Assembly (NCBI GenBank): GCA_028824295.1
Contig: JAPPED010000015.1
Span: 1 to 64,000 of the forward strand
Direction: 5' to 3'
Source: Rhodospirillales bacterium
GTDB taxonomy: Bacteria; Pseudomonadota; Alphaproteobacteria; TMED109
Length of the DNA stretch: 64,000 nt
Notes under the pieces: model-generated
What the model was told of the DNA's origin: nothing
The model's input: only the letters and a program-made list of their open reading frames with translations
Databases searched by the model: none
Translations under genes and position numbers: made by a program
Shown here: positions 38,853 through 52,054 of the stretch, piece after piece
Numbering within the stretch: position 1 is the first letter of the stretch
How the letters are laid out: every line of letters begins with the position of its first letter

Positions 38853-39929
38853 ATGCAGAAAGCGGCAAGGGACGAGAGCATCAGCCCGTTGAGCGAACTC
38901 GACGAGCGCTCGCAGGAGATCTTCCGGCAGGTCGTCGAATCGTACCTCGAGGGCGGCGCTCCGGTGGGGTCGCAGACGGTGGCCAAGGAGCTGAACGGTA
39001 CCCTGTCGCCCGCATCGATCCGCGCGGTCATGGCGGAACTGGAGGGCCTGGGGTTGCTCTACGCACCGCATGTCTCGGCGGGGCGGCTCCCGACCGAGCG
39101 CGGACTCCGGCTGTTCATCGACGGGTTTCTCAAGATCGGCGAGCTGCCGGTGTCCGACAGCAGCCGCATCGAGGCGCTCTGCGCCGGGGCCGGGCGCAAC
39201 CTGCGGGAAGTGCTGCGCGAGGTCGGTGAAGGACTGTCGGGCCTGTCACAGTGCGCGTCGCTGGTGATTACCCCCACCCAGGAGCAGCGCGCGATCAAGC
39301 ACATCGAATTCGTGCGGCTGGATCCCGGACGGGCGCTGGTGGTCATTGTGGATACCCACGATCTCGTGGAGAACCGTCTGATCGATCTGCCTCCCGGCCT
39401 GCCGGCGCATGCGCTGATCGAGGCCTCGAACTACCTCAATGACCGCTTTGCCGGACGTTCGCTCGAGGAAGCCAGCCGCGCGATCGAGGCGGACATGACC
39501 GTTGACCAGGCGGACCTTGACGCCGAGACCCAGAGGGTGATCGAGGCAGGGCTCGCAGTCCGTACTGCGGCCGACGGCGATCCGTCGCTCATCCTGACGG
39601 GTCGGGCCCGCACGCTGGAGGGAGTACAGGAACGTGCCGCCATGGAGCGGGTACGGCTGCTGTTCGAGGCGATCGAGCGTGGCCGTACGCTCCGCCGCCT
39701 GCTGGAATCGACCCTGGACGGGTCCGGCGTGCACGTGTTTATCGGGGCGGAGACCGAACTCTTTGCCCTGTCGGGATGTTCGATGATCGTCGCGCCGATT
39801 GTGCAGCACGACAGCGGCACCGGAACGCTGGGCGCCATCGGCGTCATCGGGCCCACCAGGCTCAACTACGCCCGCATCATCCCCATGGTGGACTACACGG
39901 CGCGCGCCGTCGGACGCTTGCTCGCCTGA
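38853..39929 (+). CDS. hrcA: Heat-inducible transcription repressor HrcA
   Basis: This 358-aa HrcA has the N-terminal winged helix LDERSQEIFRQVVESYLEGGAPVGSQTVAK, then SPASIRAVMAELEGLGLLYAPHVSAGRLPTERGLR. A GAF-like domain ends with GTLGAIGVIGPTRLNYARIIPMVDYTARAVGRLL. HrcA represses chaperone operons by binding CIRCE, with GroEL as modulator. No CIRCE box was seen upstream of hrcA, grpE or dnaK here. The ATG at 38853 gives better spacing from AAGAAGG than the GTG at 38850. Confidence 0.95.
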   Translation: MQKAARDESISPLSELDERSQEIFRQVVESYLEGGAPVGSQTVAKELNGTLSPASIRAVMAELEGLGLLYAPHVSAGRLPTERGLRLFIDGFLKIGELPVSDSSRIEALCAGAGRNLREVLREVGEGLSGLSQCASLVITPTQEQRAIKHIEFVRLDPGRALVVIVDTHDLVENRLIDLPPGLPAHALIEASNYLNDRFAGRSLEEASRAIEADMTVDQADLDAETQRVIEAGLAVRTAADGDPSLILTGRARTLEGVQERAAMERVRLLFEAIERGRTLRRLLESTLDGSGVHVFIGAETELFALSGCSMIVAPIVQHDSGTGTLGAIGVIGPTRLNYARIIPMVDYTARAVGRLLA

Positions 39930-39932
39930 ACG

Positions 39933-40712
39933 ATGAAGAACGGGACAGTGACGGGCCCGGGCACCGATTCAACCGCCCTCCTCCGAAGCGAACTGGAATC
40001 GGCCCGGCGCATCCTGATCTTCACTGGCGCCGGGATCAGCACCGAGTCGGGCATCCCGGACTTCCGCAGCCCGGGCGGCGTATGGGACCGCAATCAACCC
40101 ATTCTCTTCGACGACTTCCTGCGTTCCGAGGCGATGCGGCGGGAAAGCTGGCGTCGGAAGCGCGAAACCGACCGGTCGATTGGGCAAGCCGCCCCCAACC
40201 GAGGGCACCGGGCGATCGCGGAACTGATGCGGCGGGATTCGGCGTCCATGGTCGTCACCCAGAACGTCGATGGCCTGCATCAGGTGTCCGGGGTGTCGGA
40301 GGAGCAGCTCGTGGAACTGCACGGCAATGCCACCTACGCCGCCTGCTGCGACTGCGGGCTGCGGCACGAACTGGAAGACATCTTTCGCGAGTTCGACCGT
40401 GACGAGACGTTGCCGACCTGCCGGGGTTGCGACAGCCCGTACGTCAAGAGCGCGACCATTTCGTTCGGGCAGCCCATGCCCGTCGAGGCGATGCGCCGGG
40501 CCGAGGCAGCGGCCCGAACGTGCGATCTCGCGATCGCGATCGGGTCCTCGCTGGTTGTCTACCCGGCGGCAGACGTTCCGCTGATGGCGAAGCAGCACGG
40601 CGCCCGCTACGCGATTCTCAACCGCGAGCCCACCCCGCAGGACAGCTACGCCGACCTGGTGGTCCACGGCGAAATCGGTGCCGTGCTAGGGGACGCCGTC
40701 GGCATCGACTGA
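39933..40712 (+). CDS. Sirtuin (SIR2) NAD-dependent deacylase
   Basis: This 259-aa sirtuin has the NAD motifs FTGAGISTESGIPDFRSPGG, TQNVDGLH and ELHGN (catalytic His). Four zinc cysteines lie in CCDCG and CRGCDSP. SSLVVYPAADVPLMAKQHG and AILNREPTPQD close the Rossmann fold. It removes acyl groups from lysines using NAD. It starts three bases after hrcA. Confidence 0.95.
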   Translation: MKNGTVTGPGTDSTALLRSELESARRILIFTGAGISTESGIPDFRSPGGVWDRNQPILFDDFLRSEAMRRESWRRKRETDRSIGQAAPNRGHRAIAELMRRDSASMVVTQNVDGLHQVSGVSEEQLVELHGNATYAACCDCGLRHELEDIFREFDRDETLPTCRGCDSPYVKSATISFGQPMPVEAMRRAEAAARTCDLAIAIGSSLVVYPAADVPLMAKQHGARYAILNREPTPQDSYADLVVHGEIGAVLGDAVGID

Positions 40713-41216
40713 CTGAGGCTGGGCGTTGAGCCCCGCAACGTTGCAGTCGCGGCCTGGAACCAAGACGCTTCGCAGATTTCGGAACGAGATTCAACCGCCG
40801 CGCGGGATGCCGTGCTCGGCAAGGAACACGTGACGCGTTTGCGCGACCCGACCGTGAACAAGACGTGGGAAGTACCCGGATACTCCTCGCCTGCGCTCGT
40901 CCGAATGTTGGCGTCCTATCGGACCCGGCCAGCCCCTGCGGGTTGAGTTGACACCGGAGGGAGGGCGTGTAACGCGTGGATGGCGCCGCGGGAAACCGGT
41001 GTCGGGAGGGTTCGGAAATCCGGCCGTTCCTGAAACGCGACCAACCTCTGTTGCCGACCCCGATGCCGATCCGGTCCACTGTCACGCTGTCGCGCACGCC
41101 GGCGAAGCTCGCCCATCGCGCCGGACGGTTCCACCGACAGCGAGGCTTCCCGGCTTTGCGGTGGCAAGATCGGGAGCAGAGGGCACCGTCTGAAGAGAAG
41201 GGAAAGGGGGCGTCGC
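40713..41216. other. Intergenic region between sirtuin and Kef genes
   Basis: About 500 bases. Directly after the sirtuin stop, the same frame stays open for 77 more codons to 40946 with coding-like GC at third positions and no good start; this may be a gene remnant. Nothing else is supported. AGAAGGGAAAGGGG before 41217 is the ribosome binding site of the next gene. Confidence 0.4.
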
Positions 41217-43001
41217 ATGGCGTTTCTTGCACAGGTCGCGATCTTCCTCGCCGCCGCCGTGGTCGTCGTCCCGCTGGTGAGGCGGGCCGGGCTGGGTTCG
41301 GTCCTGGGCTATCTGCTGGCGGGCGTCATCGTCGGGCCATGGGTGCTGGACGTGGTCGTGGACGAAGAGGAGGTCCTTCACTTCGCGGAGTTCGGCGTCG
41401 TTCTGCTGCTCTTTGTCATTGGCCTCGAACTTCAGCCGTGCCGCCTTTGGGCGATGCGGCGGGCGGTGTTCGGGCTGGGCGGCGGACAGTTCCTGCTGAC
41501 CGCCGCGGCACTCGGCGGCCTCGCCCTCGTGTTCGGACTACCGCCCGAGAGCGCCGTGGCTGCGGGACTCGCGTTGGCGCTTTCGTCGACGGCCTTCGCC
41601 TTGCAAGCGCTCGCGGAGCGCAATGAACTCACTACCCGCCACGGCCGGCTGTCGTTCTCGATCCTTCTGCTGCAGGACCTAGCTGTGATCCCGATCTTGG
41701 CCCTCCTGCCCCTGCTGGCGCCTGCGTCCGGCAGCGCCGACGGCGAGCTCCTCTGGCTCGGTATTGCCAAGGCGGTCGGAATGATTGCGCTCGTCGCTTT
41801 CGGCGGCCGTTACCTCCTGCGCTACGTCCTGCGCCTCGTGGCGCGGTTTGGCACGCATGAAGTGTTCACGGCCACGGCCCTCCTCACGGTCGCGGGCGTG
41901 GCCCTGCTGATGGAGCTCGTCGGCCTGTCAATGGCGCTCGGCGCGTTCCTGGCCGGCGTGCTGCTGGCCGATTCCCAGTACCGGCACGAGCTCGAAGCCG
42001 ATATCGAGCCCTTCAAGGGGTTGTTTCTCGGCCTGTTCTTCATGGCCGTCGGCATGAGTGTCAACGTCGGGCTGGTGATCGAGACGCCGCTCATGGTGCT
42101 CGGTCTCACCCTCGGTCTGATCCTCGTGAAGATGCTTTGTCTGGTCGTCGTCGTGCGCGCCGGCACGCCGAACTGGCGGACGATCCGCGGAACGGCCGTA
42201 GCGCTCTCGCAGGGCGGCGAGTTCGCCTTCGTCATTCTCGCGCTCGCCGTGTCGTCCTCGCTGATGGATGAGCGCACGGCCGACCTGCTGATCGTCGCAG
42301 TGACGCTCTCGATGGCGGCGACGCCGCTCGCGCTCATGGCCGGCGACTGGCTGAACGGGCGTCTGGAGCGGCAGCCGGAGCCGGAGTACGAACGGCACTT
42401 CGAAGAGGAGAACCAGGTGATCATCGCCGGGTTCGGCCGGGTCGGCCAGATCGTGGGCCGTATCCTCCGGCTGCGGCGCATCGGCTTCACCGCGCTCGAG
42501 ACCAGTGCCGAGCAGGTCGATTTCGTGCGCCGCTTCGGCAACAAGATCCACTACGGCGACGCGAGCCGGGTTGAGCTGCTGCGCGCCGCGAAGGCCGACG
42601 AGGCCGTACTCTTCGTCCTTGCGATCGAGGATGTCGAGCGCTCGCTCGCGACGGCGCGGGCGGTGCGCCGGCACTTCCCCCAGCTCACGGTCTTCGCCCG
42701 CGCGCGCAACCGCCAGCACGCCTATGCGTTGATGGACCTCGGCATTCACCGCATCGTCCGCGACACCTTCCATTCGAGCCTCGTGCTCGCCCGCGGCGCC
42801 CTGATGGAACTTGGCCTCGGCGACTTCGAAAGCCGGCACACCGTCGAGACCTTCCGGGACCACGACACTGCACGGCTGATTCATCAGCACCAGATCGCGC
42901 ACGACACCGACCGCCTGATTGAAGAGGCGAAGCACTGGACACACGAGCTGGAAGAGATGTTCGCCGAGGACGAACGGGAGGCCGCAGGGGAACGGCCCTA
43001 G
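41217..43001 (+). CDS. Kef-type potassium/proton antiporter (CPA2) with TrkA-N domain
   Basis: This 594-aa CPA2 transporter has about 12 hydrophobic segments: VAIFLAAAVVVVPLVRRAGLGSVLGYLLAGVIVGPWVL, LFVIGLELQP, ALALSSTAFALQAL, LLQDLAVIPILALLPLL, LMELVGLSMALGAFLAGVLLADS and GGEFAFVIL. A Rossmann TrkA-N domain follows from about residue 400 (VIIAGFGRVGQIVGRILRLR). It resembles KefB/KefC, glutathione-gated potassium efflux systems protecting against electrophiles. No KefF/KefG gene is adjacent. Confidence 0.93.
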   Translation: MAFLAQVAIFLAAAVVVVPLVRRAGLGSVLGYLLAGVIVGPWVLDVVVDEEEVLHFAEFGVVLLLFVIGLELQPCRLWAMRRAVFGLGGGQFLLTAAALGGLALVFGLPPESAVAAGLALALSSTAFALQALAERNELTTRHGRLSFSILLLQDLAVIPILALLPLLAPASGSADGELLWLGIAKAVGMIALVAFGGRYLLRYVLRLVARFGTHEVFTATALLTVAGVALLMELVGLSMALGAFLAGVLLADSQYRHELEADIEPFKGLFLGLFFMAVGMSVNVGLVIETPLMVLGLTLGLILVKMLCLVVVVRAGTPNWRTIRGTAVALSQGGEFAFVILALAVSSSLMDERTADLLIVAVTLSMAATPLALMAGDWLNGRLERQPEPEYERHFEEENQVIIAGFGRVGQIVGRILRLRRIGFTALETSAEQVDFVRRFGNKIHYGDASRVELLRAAKADEAVLFVLAIEDVERSLATARAVRRHFPQLTVFARARNRQHAYALMDLGIHRIVRDTFHSSLVLARGALMELGLGDFESRHTVETFRDHDTARLIHQHQIAHDTDRLIEEAKHWTHELEEMFAEDEREAAGERP

Positions 43002-43131
43002 AGCTCATGGATCGACCTGCTCTCCCCTGAAGCCGTGGGTTACCTCCGCGGTCGAGACCGGGTTGGCAGTACCGCCCCAAGGAGGGCAGATCATGGGCAA
43101 GCGCCGCTTGCGGGCAATGCCAGGCTGACGG

Positions 43132-44034
43132 TTACGCGACGCCGCCCGGTCGGCGCAGCAAGCTCGCAAACGTATGGAATTCTTGCACTCTCAGCGATGT
43201 CCGGCGCCATGCCAGTCCGATCTGTCGCGACGCGGGCGCAGCGAGCCGGGAGAGCGAGATGTCTGCTCCCAGCGCGATCTTGGCGTCGACCGCGAGCCGG
43301 GGCACCAGGGTGACGCCGATGCCGGCCGCCACCATCTGCACCAGCGTGTGCAGGCTGCTGGCCTCGAACTGCGCCCGCGCCCTCCGATCGCCTAGCCGGC
43401 AGGCATCGAGCGCGTGGCCGCGCAGACAGTGGCCCTCCTCCAGCAGCAGAAGCCGTTCGCCGGCAAGCGCATCGAGCGACACCTCGCGTGCACCGGCAAG
43501 CGCGTGGGCGCGGTCACAGGCGAACAGGAACTCGTCCTCGAGGATGACCTCGGTGGTGAGGTCGCCCACATCGTAGGGCAATGCGATCAGTGCCACGTCC
43601 AGCTCCCCGTCCTCCAACCGGGCGAGCAGCGGGGCGGTCTGCTCCTCCCTGAGGTAGAGCGTCAACTCCGGGAATCTCTCGCGCAGCGCCGGCAGGACGC
43701 GCGGAAGGTAGAACGGGCCGATCGTCGGAATCACCCCTAGGCGCATTTCCCCCGTCATCGGCGAGTGACCGGCTCTTGCCATCTCCATGACCTCTTCGGC
43801 GTCGCGCAACAGCGCCTTTGCCCGCTCGGCAATTTGCATGCCGACACGGGTGATCAGCACGCGCCGGTTCGAGCGCTCCGCGACGGCTGTGCCCAGCACC
43901 GATTCGAGATCGCGAATGCCCGCGCTGAGCGTCGACTGGGTAACGTGACAGCGCTCGGATGCGCGGCCGAAATGTCGGGTGTCCGCCAGCGCCGCGAGAT
44001 ATTCGAGCTGCTTCATCGTGGGCAGGCGCTTCAC
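43132..44034 (-). CDS. oxyR: OxyR-type peroxide-sensing LysR regulator
   Basis: This 300-aa LysR protein starts MKQLEYLAALADTRHFGRASERCHVTQSTLSAGIRDLE, a typical OxyR helix-turn-helix. C203 and C212 in EEGHCLRGHALDAC have the eight-residue spacing of the OxyR disulfide pair. It is divergent from katG, the standard OxyR target. The start may be Met1 or Met7. Confidence 0.93.
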   Translation of the reverse strand: MKRLPTMKQLEYLAALADTRHFGRASERCHVTQSTLSAGIRDLESVLGTAVAERSNRRVLITRVGMQIAERAKALLRDAEEVMEMARAGHSPMTGEMRLGVIPTIGPFYLPRVLPALRERFPELTLYLREEQTAPLLARLEDGELDVALIALPYDVGDLTTEVILEDEFLFACDRAHALAGAREVSLDALAGERLLLLEEGHCLRGHALDACRLGDRRARAQFEASSLHTLVQMVAAGIGVTLVPRLAVDAKIALGADISLSRLAAPASRQIGLAWRRTSLRVQEFHTFASLLRRPGGVA

Positions 44035-46635
<2,601 letters not shown>

Positions 46636-47080
46636 TCGCTGGAAAAGGTCCACGGCGGGACGCGTCGTGGACCTTTTCCGCACCGGCGCATCGGATCCGG
46701 TTTCCGCGCGGTCGGCGTCCGGTGACTCCGAGCCCGGCGCAGGTCGCGGCGACATGGTTCGTCGCGCCGCGCCGCAATCGAACGTCAGGACCCGAACTTC
46801 GAACGCGCCACGGAGCGCGGTGATGGCGGTGCAGTCACGCGGCCGTGGCAGGACTCGCCGACCGGCATCAGCTGCGCGTGTCGGCGTTTCCTGACCGCTG
46901 GAGACGGCTGACCGAGGGATCTATTGTCGACGAATCGCGTAGACTTCTCGCGCGTTGCTGTTCCGCCTCGATGCATTCGCGCATACGCCCGTGCAGCCGC
47001 ACCCGACCGAGCGAGGGAAGCCCTTGCATCGGAACCCAGGTACCACCATCTGCACCACCTGCCTGCATGGGGGACCGGCC
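46636..47080. other. Region between katG and grpE
   Basis: About 445 bases. It begins with the katG terminator hairpin; the remainder shows no gene. The grpE open frame continues upstream to a TTG at 46955, so part of this stretch may be translated if that start is used. Confidence 0.4.
46641..46679. terminator. katG terminator hairpin
   Basis: A perfect 14-bp inverted repeat (46641-46654 and 46666-46679, GGAAAAGGTCCACG) with an 11-base loop begins five bases after the katG stop. The 3' arm contains TTTT, so it fits an intrinsic terminator. Confidence 0.8.
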
Positions 47081-47839
47081 TTGACCGACCAGGACGACGC
47101 TAAACCGACCGCGACTGACACACCGCCGGATTCCGATGTGACGGCCGAACCCCCGGCCGAAGGTGCGCCCGAGCAAGATTCTGAAGGGGCGCCGCCGCCC
47201 GAGCCGGAGTCTGAGATCGCCGACCTCGAGGCCAGGATCGCTGCGCTCGAGGAAGAGGTGGCTGCCGAACGGGACCGCGCGCTTCGTGCACGAGCCGACG
47301 CCGAGAACACCTCGAAACGCTCGGCCCGCGAACGCGCTGAGGCCGTCAAATACGGGGCGTCGGGCTTGGCCCGCGACCTGCTGGAGATCGTCGACAACCT
47401 GGAGCGCGCCCTGGCGAGCATCCCCGAAGACCGGCCGGCCAAGGCGAAGGACGTGGGGACGCTGCGGGAAGGTGTCAAGCTGACGCTGCAGGAGCTCAAC
47501 GCAAAGTTTCGCCGCCACGACATCCAGCGCATCGCTCCAGCTCCAGGGGATCCGTTCGATCCCAACTACCACCAGGCCGTAACCCAGTTGGCACGACCTG
47601 ATTTGCCGGGCGGCGCAGTGGCCGAACTCCTGCAACCAGGATACCGGCACCATGATCGTCTGCTGCGCGCGGCCGTCGTGGCGACCGTCCTGAAGGAGGC
47701 CGCTGCGGCGGCGCCTGAAGCCTCGTCCAACGGTATCGACGACCCAGTGCCTGGGGAACCGGGTAACGGGGACCAGCCAACCGAGCCGGACCCGGACGTC
47801 ACCGACGCGACGGCCGACACGGCACGAGCTGACGCATGA
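47081..47839 (+). CDS. grpE: Nucleotide exchange factor GrpE
   Basis: This 252-aa GrpE has an acidic, Pro-rich N-terminus and the dimer coiled coil IADLEARIAALEEEVAAERDRALRARADAENTSKR. The head follows with ARDLLEIVDNLERALASI, LTLQELNAKFRRHDIQRIAP, GDPFDPNYHQAV and LLQPGYRHHDRLLRAAVVATV. A 45-residue acidic tail is longer than usual. The start is uncertain; the TTG at 47081 (LTDQDDAKP) was chosen. It stimulates ADP release from DnaK. Its stop overlaps the next gene (ATGA). Confidence 0.9.
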   Translation: MTDQDDAKPTATDTPPDSDVTAEPPAEGAPEQDSEGAPPPEPESEIADLEARIAALEEEVAAERDRALRARADAENTSKRSARERAEAVKYGASGLARDLLEIVDNLERALASIPEDRPAKAKDVGTLREGVKLTLQELNAKFRRHDIQRIAPAPGDPFDPNYHQAVTQLARPDLPGGAVAELLQPGYRHHDRLLRAAVVATVLKEAAAAAPEASSNGIDDPVPGEPGNGDQPTEPDPDVTDATADTARADA

Positions 47840-48816
47840 CAGACGGGCAGTCCCTGGCGCTCGGCGAAGGGGCGGCCCAACTGACGCTGCCGGCGGACTG
47901 GCGACTACGCGAGGTCGAACGGGACCGGGCCAAGGCGACCTTTCCGTTCGGTGACTATCCCGTACTCGGAATCAGCGTGGTGTCGGTGGACGACCCCGAC
48001 GCGGTGGCCCGGGGCGAGCCCGGCGAGTACCTGCACGGCGGTGACGCCGGACTGATCGCCGCCGGCAACCCTGCCGCCGGCTGGAGTCTGGGTTACCGGG
48101 CAGTTCTTGACGACACCGAAGAGGTTCGGATCTGGCGCCGGGCCGCAGTCTTCGGGACGCGCCATTTCCGGATCGTCACGCTGGCGCTGGCCCATCCGGC
48201 CACCGACGACGCCCGGGCCGTCGTGGACGGGGTGGTTGATGACATCGAAGCGGTCGCTGCTGGCGTCGCCTTCGGTGCCTCCGAGACGGCGCTCGACCGG
48301 GAAGCCCGGGCGGAACGCCGGGCCAGCGCGGTTGTGCTGGACCGTACGACGCCCTGGCCGGGCGTCGCCATCAACCTCCCGGCCGCCTGGACGAAGCATC
48401 CGGAAACAGGCGAGCGGGTGCTGGTGCTGGAAGCACCGGACCTCCCGGGCACCTGCTTCGTGCTCGAGGGCGACGAGCGAAGTCTTTCCCAGACCCCCCC
48501 GGACGCCGAGTCGATGGTGCAGCTCATGCACTCGATCGCGGAGTCGAAGCAGGCAGGCGACATTCTGATCCGGAGCGGCCGCGAGGGTGAGTACATGCTG
48601 TCGTGCAACCGGATCAACGAGGATCACCCGGAGGCGGGCCCTCTTCGCGAACGCTTCTGGCACCGTTTCCTGTTCACGCCGGGGCGGCTCACGACGCTCA
48701 ACGCGACCTTCGTCTACCCGGAAGCCACCGACGAGCCGGAATACCACGCCGCCCTGGCCCGGGTGCTGTCGCGCGCCATGACCGAAGCCGAGGTTGCGAT
48801 CCCGGTTTCGGACTGA
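47836..48816 (+). CDS. Conserved-looking protein of unknown function between grpE and dnaK
   Basis: This 326-aa cytosolic protein appears to be an internal duplication. Each half starts with a beta strand and a W-containing segment (LTLPADWRLREVERDRAKATFPFGDYPVLGISVVS; INLPAAWTKHPETGERVLVLEAPDLPGTCFVLEG), followed by strands and a helix (DDARAVVDGVVDDIEAV; YHAALARVLSRAMTEA). The fold recalls PsbP/DcrB-like (DUF1795) domains, but I cannot assign a family firmly. There is no signal peptide. It is coupled to grpE by ATGA and lies 113 bases before dnaK. Confidence 0.75.
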   Translation: MTDGQSLALGEGAAQLTLPADWRLREVERDRAKATFPFGDYPVLGISVVSVDDPDAVARGEPGEYLHGGDAGLIAAGNPAAGWSLGYRAVLDDTEEVRIWRRAAVFGTRHFRIVTLALAHPATDDARAVVDGVVDDIEAVAAGVAFGASETALDREARAERRASAVVLDRTTPWPGVAINLPAAWTKHPETGERVLVLEAPDLPGTCFVLEGDERSLSQTPPDAESMVQLMHSIAESKQAGDILIRSGREGEYMLSCNRINEDHPEAGPLRERFWHRFLFTPGRLTTLNATFVYPEATDEPEYHAALARVLSRAMTEAEVAIPVSD

Positions 48817-48835
48817 TTTTCGCGGGCGGCGCCGT

Positions 48836-48864
48836 CTTGCAGGGGACGCGCCTCGTTCCCATAT
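48836..48864 (+). promoter_or_regulatory. Candidate heat-shock (sigma-32/RpoH) promoter of dnaK
   Basis: CTTGCAG (48836-48842), 14 bases, then TCCCATAT (48857-48864) match the RpoH consensus CTTGAAA-N(11-16)-CCCCATNT at most positions. It sits 65 bases before the dnaK start. The match is seen by eye; the promoter is inferred. Confidence 0.6.
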
Positions 48865-48929
48865 ACCGTTCCTTGCCCAATACGAATGTCCGCCGCCGCT
48901 GAGGGCCGCGGGTCCCCGAGGAGAATGCA

Positions 48930-50882
<1,953 letters not shown>

Positions 50883-50947
50883 GGGAAGGCGCCGGCAGGT
50901 CGCGGTGCCGTCTGTGTTCGCTCTGCCGCTAGCCGGCAGGGGTTCGC

Positions 50948-52054
50948 ATGCCTGACTTCTATGACGTGCTGGGCGTCGAGCGCAACGCCGACGCACAGGC
51001 TATCAAGAGTGCGTACCGACGCCTGGCCAAGGAGCACCACCCCGACCGCAATCCGGGCGACAGCAAGGCCGAGCAGACGTTCAAGGACGTCAACCGTGCC
51101 TACGAGGTCCTGAAGGACCCGGAACGGCGCAGCGCCTATGACCAGATGGGGCACGCGGCCTTCGAGGAGGGGCTCCAGGCGGGCTCGGCCGGCGCCGGCG
51201 GGTTCGGTGGCTTTGGCGACATCTTTGACAGCATCTTTCGCGATTTCATGGGTGGCGGCCGACGTACCTCACGTTCGGCCCGCGGCGCCGACCTCCAGTA
51301 CGCCTTGGCCGTGACCCTCGAAGAGGCCTACCACGGCGCGAACAAAACGATTCGTTTCTCGGCCGAGGAAACCTGCGAACGCTGCGGCGGCTCGGGGGCG
51401 GAGGGCAACCGCCTGGCGATTTGCAGTACGTGTAACGGCTCCGGCGAGATGTCGGCGCGGCGGGGCATGATGATTTTTCAGCAGACCTGCCCGACATGCC
51501 GCGGCCGAGGCCAGATCATCGAAGTTCCTTGCAGTGCCTGCCATGGAGGCGGGCGGATTCGCCGCTCCCGGTCTGTCGACGTCAAGATCCCGCCGGGCGT
51601 CGACGACGGCACCCGGCTCCGGCTCACCGGAAAGGGCGAGGCAGGTGCCCCGGGAGGCCGCGCTGGCGATCTTTATGTGTTCATGGAGATCGAACCGCAT
51701 CCACTCTTCGAGCGCGACCGGGAACACCTCCAGATGGTCGTTCCGATTTCATTCGAAACGGCGGTACTGGGTGACGAAGTGGTCGTGCCTTCGCTAGACG
51801 GGGGGCGCGTGAAATTGGCGATTCCGGCCGGCGCGCAGAATGGCCAGAAGTTTCGGCTCCGTGGCAAGGGCATGCCCCGTCTGCAGCGTTCCGGGCATGG
51901 CGACCTCTACGTGCAGATCAGCGTCGAGGTACCTTTGAAACTCTCGCGTAAGCAGAAGCAGGCGCTGGAGGCGTTCGCCAACGACATGACCGACAGCAAC
52001 TACCCCACGATTGCCAAGTTCCGGGCTGCCGTCCGTCGCAGCGCGGCCTCGTGA
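50948..52054 (+). CDS. dnaJ: Co-chaperone DnaJ (Hsp40)
   Basis: This is a 368-aa class I DnaJ. The J-domain HPD lies in EHHPDRNPGD. A Gly/Phe-rich linker (AGGFGGFGDIFDSIF) follows, then four zinc repeats (CERCGGSG, CSTCNGSG, CPTCRGRG, CSACHGGG) and the C-terminal substrate domains. It delivers substrates to DnaK. Its stop overlaps the GTG start of dapB. Confidence 0.97.
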   Translation: MPDFYDVLGVERNADAQAIKSAYRRLAKEHHPDRNPGDSKAEQTFKDVNRAYEVLKDPERRSAYDQMGHAAFEEGLQAGSAGAGGFGGFGDIFDSIFRDFMGGGRRTSRSARGADLQYALAVTLEEAYHGANKTIRFSAEETCERCGGSGAEGNRLAICSTCNGSGEMSARRGMMIFQQTCPTCRGRGQIIEVPCSACHGGGRIRRSRSVDVKIPPGVDDGTRLRLTGKGEAGAPGGRAGDLYVFMEIEPHPLFERDREHLQMVVPISFETAVLGDEVVVPSLDGGRVKLAIPAGAQNGQKFRLRGKGMPRLQRSGHGDLYVQISVEVPLKLSRKQKQALEAFANDMTDSNYPTIAKFRAAVRRSAAS

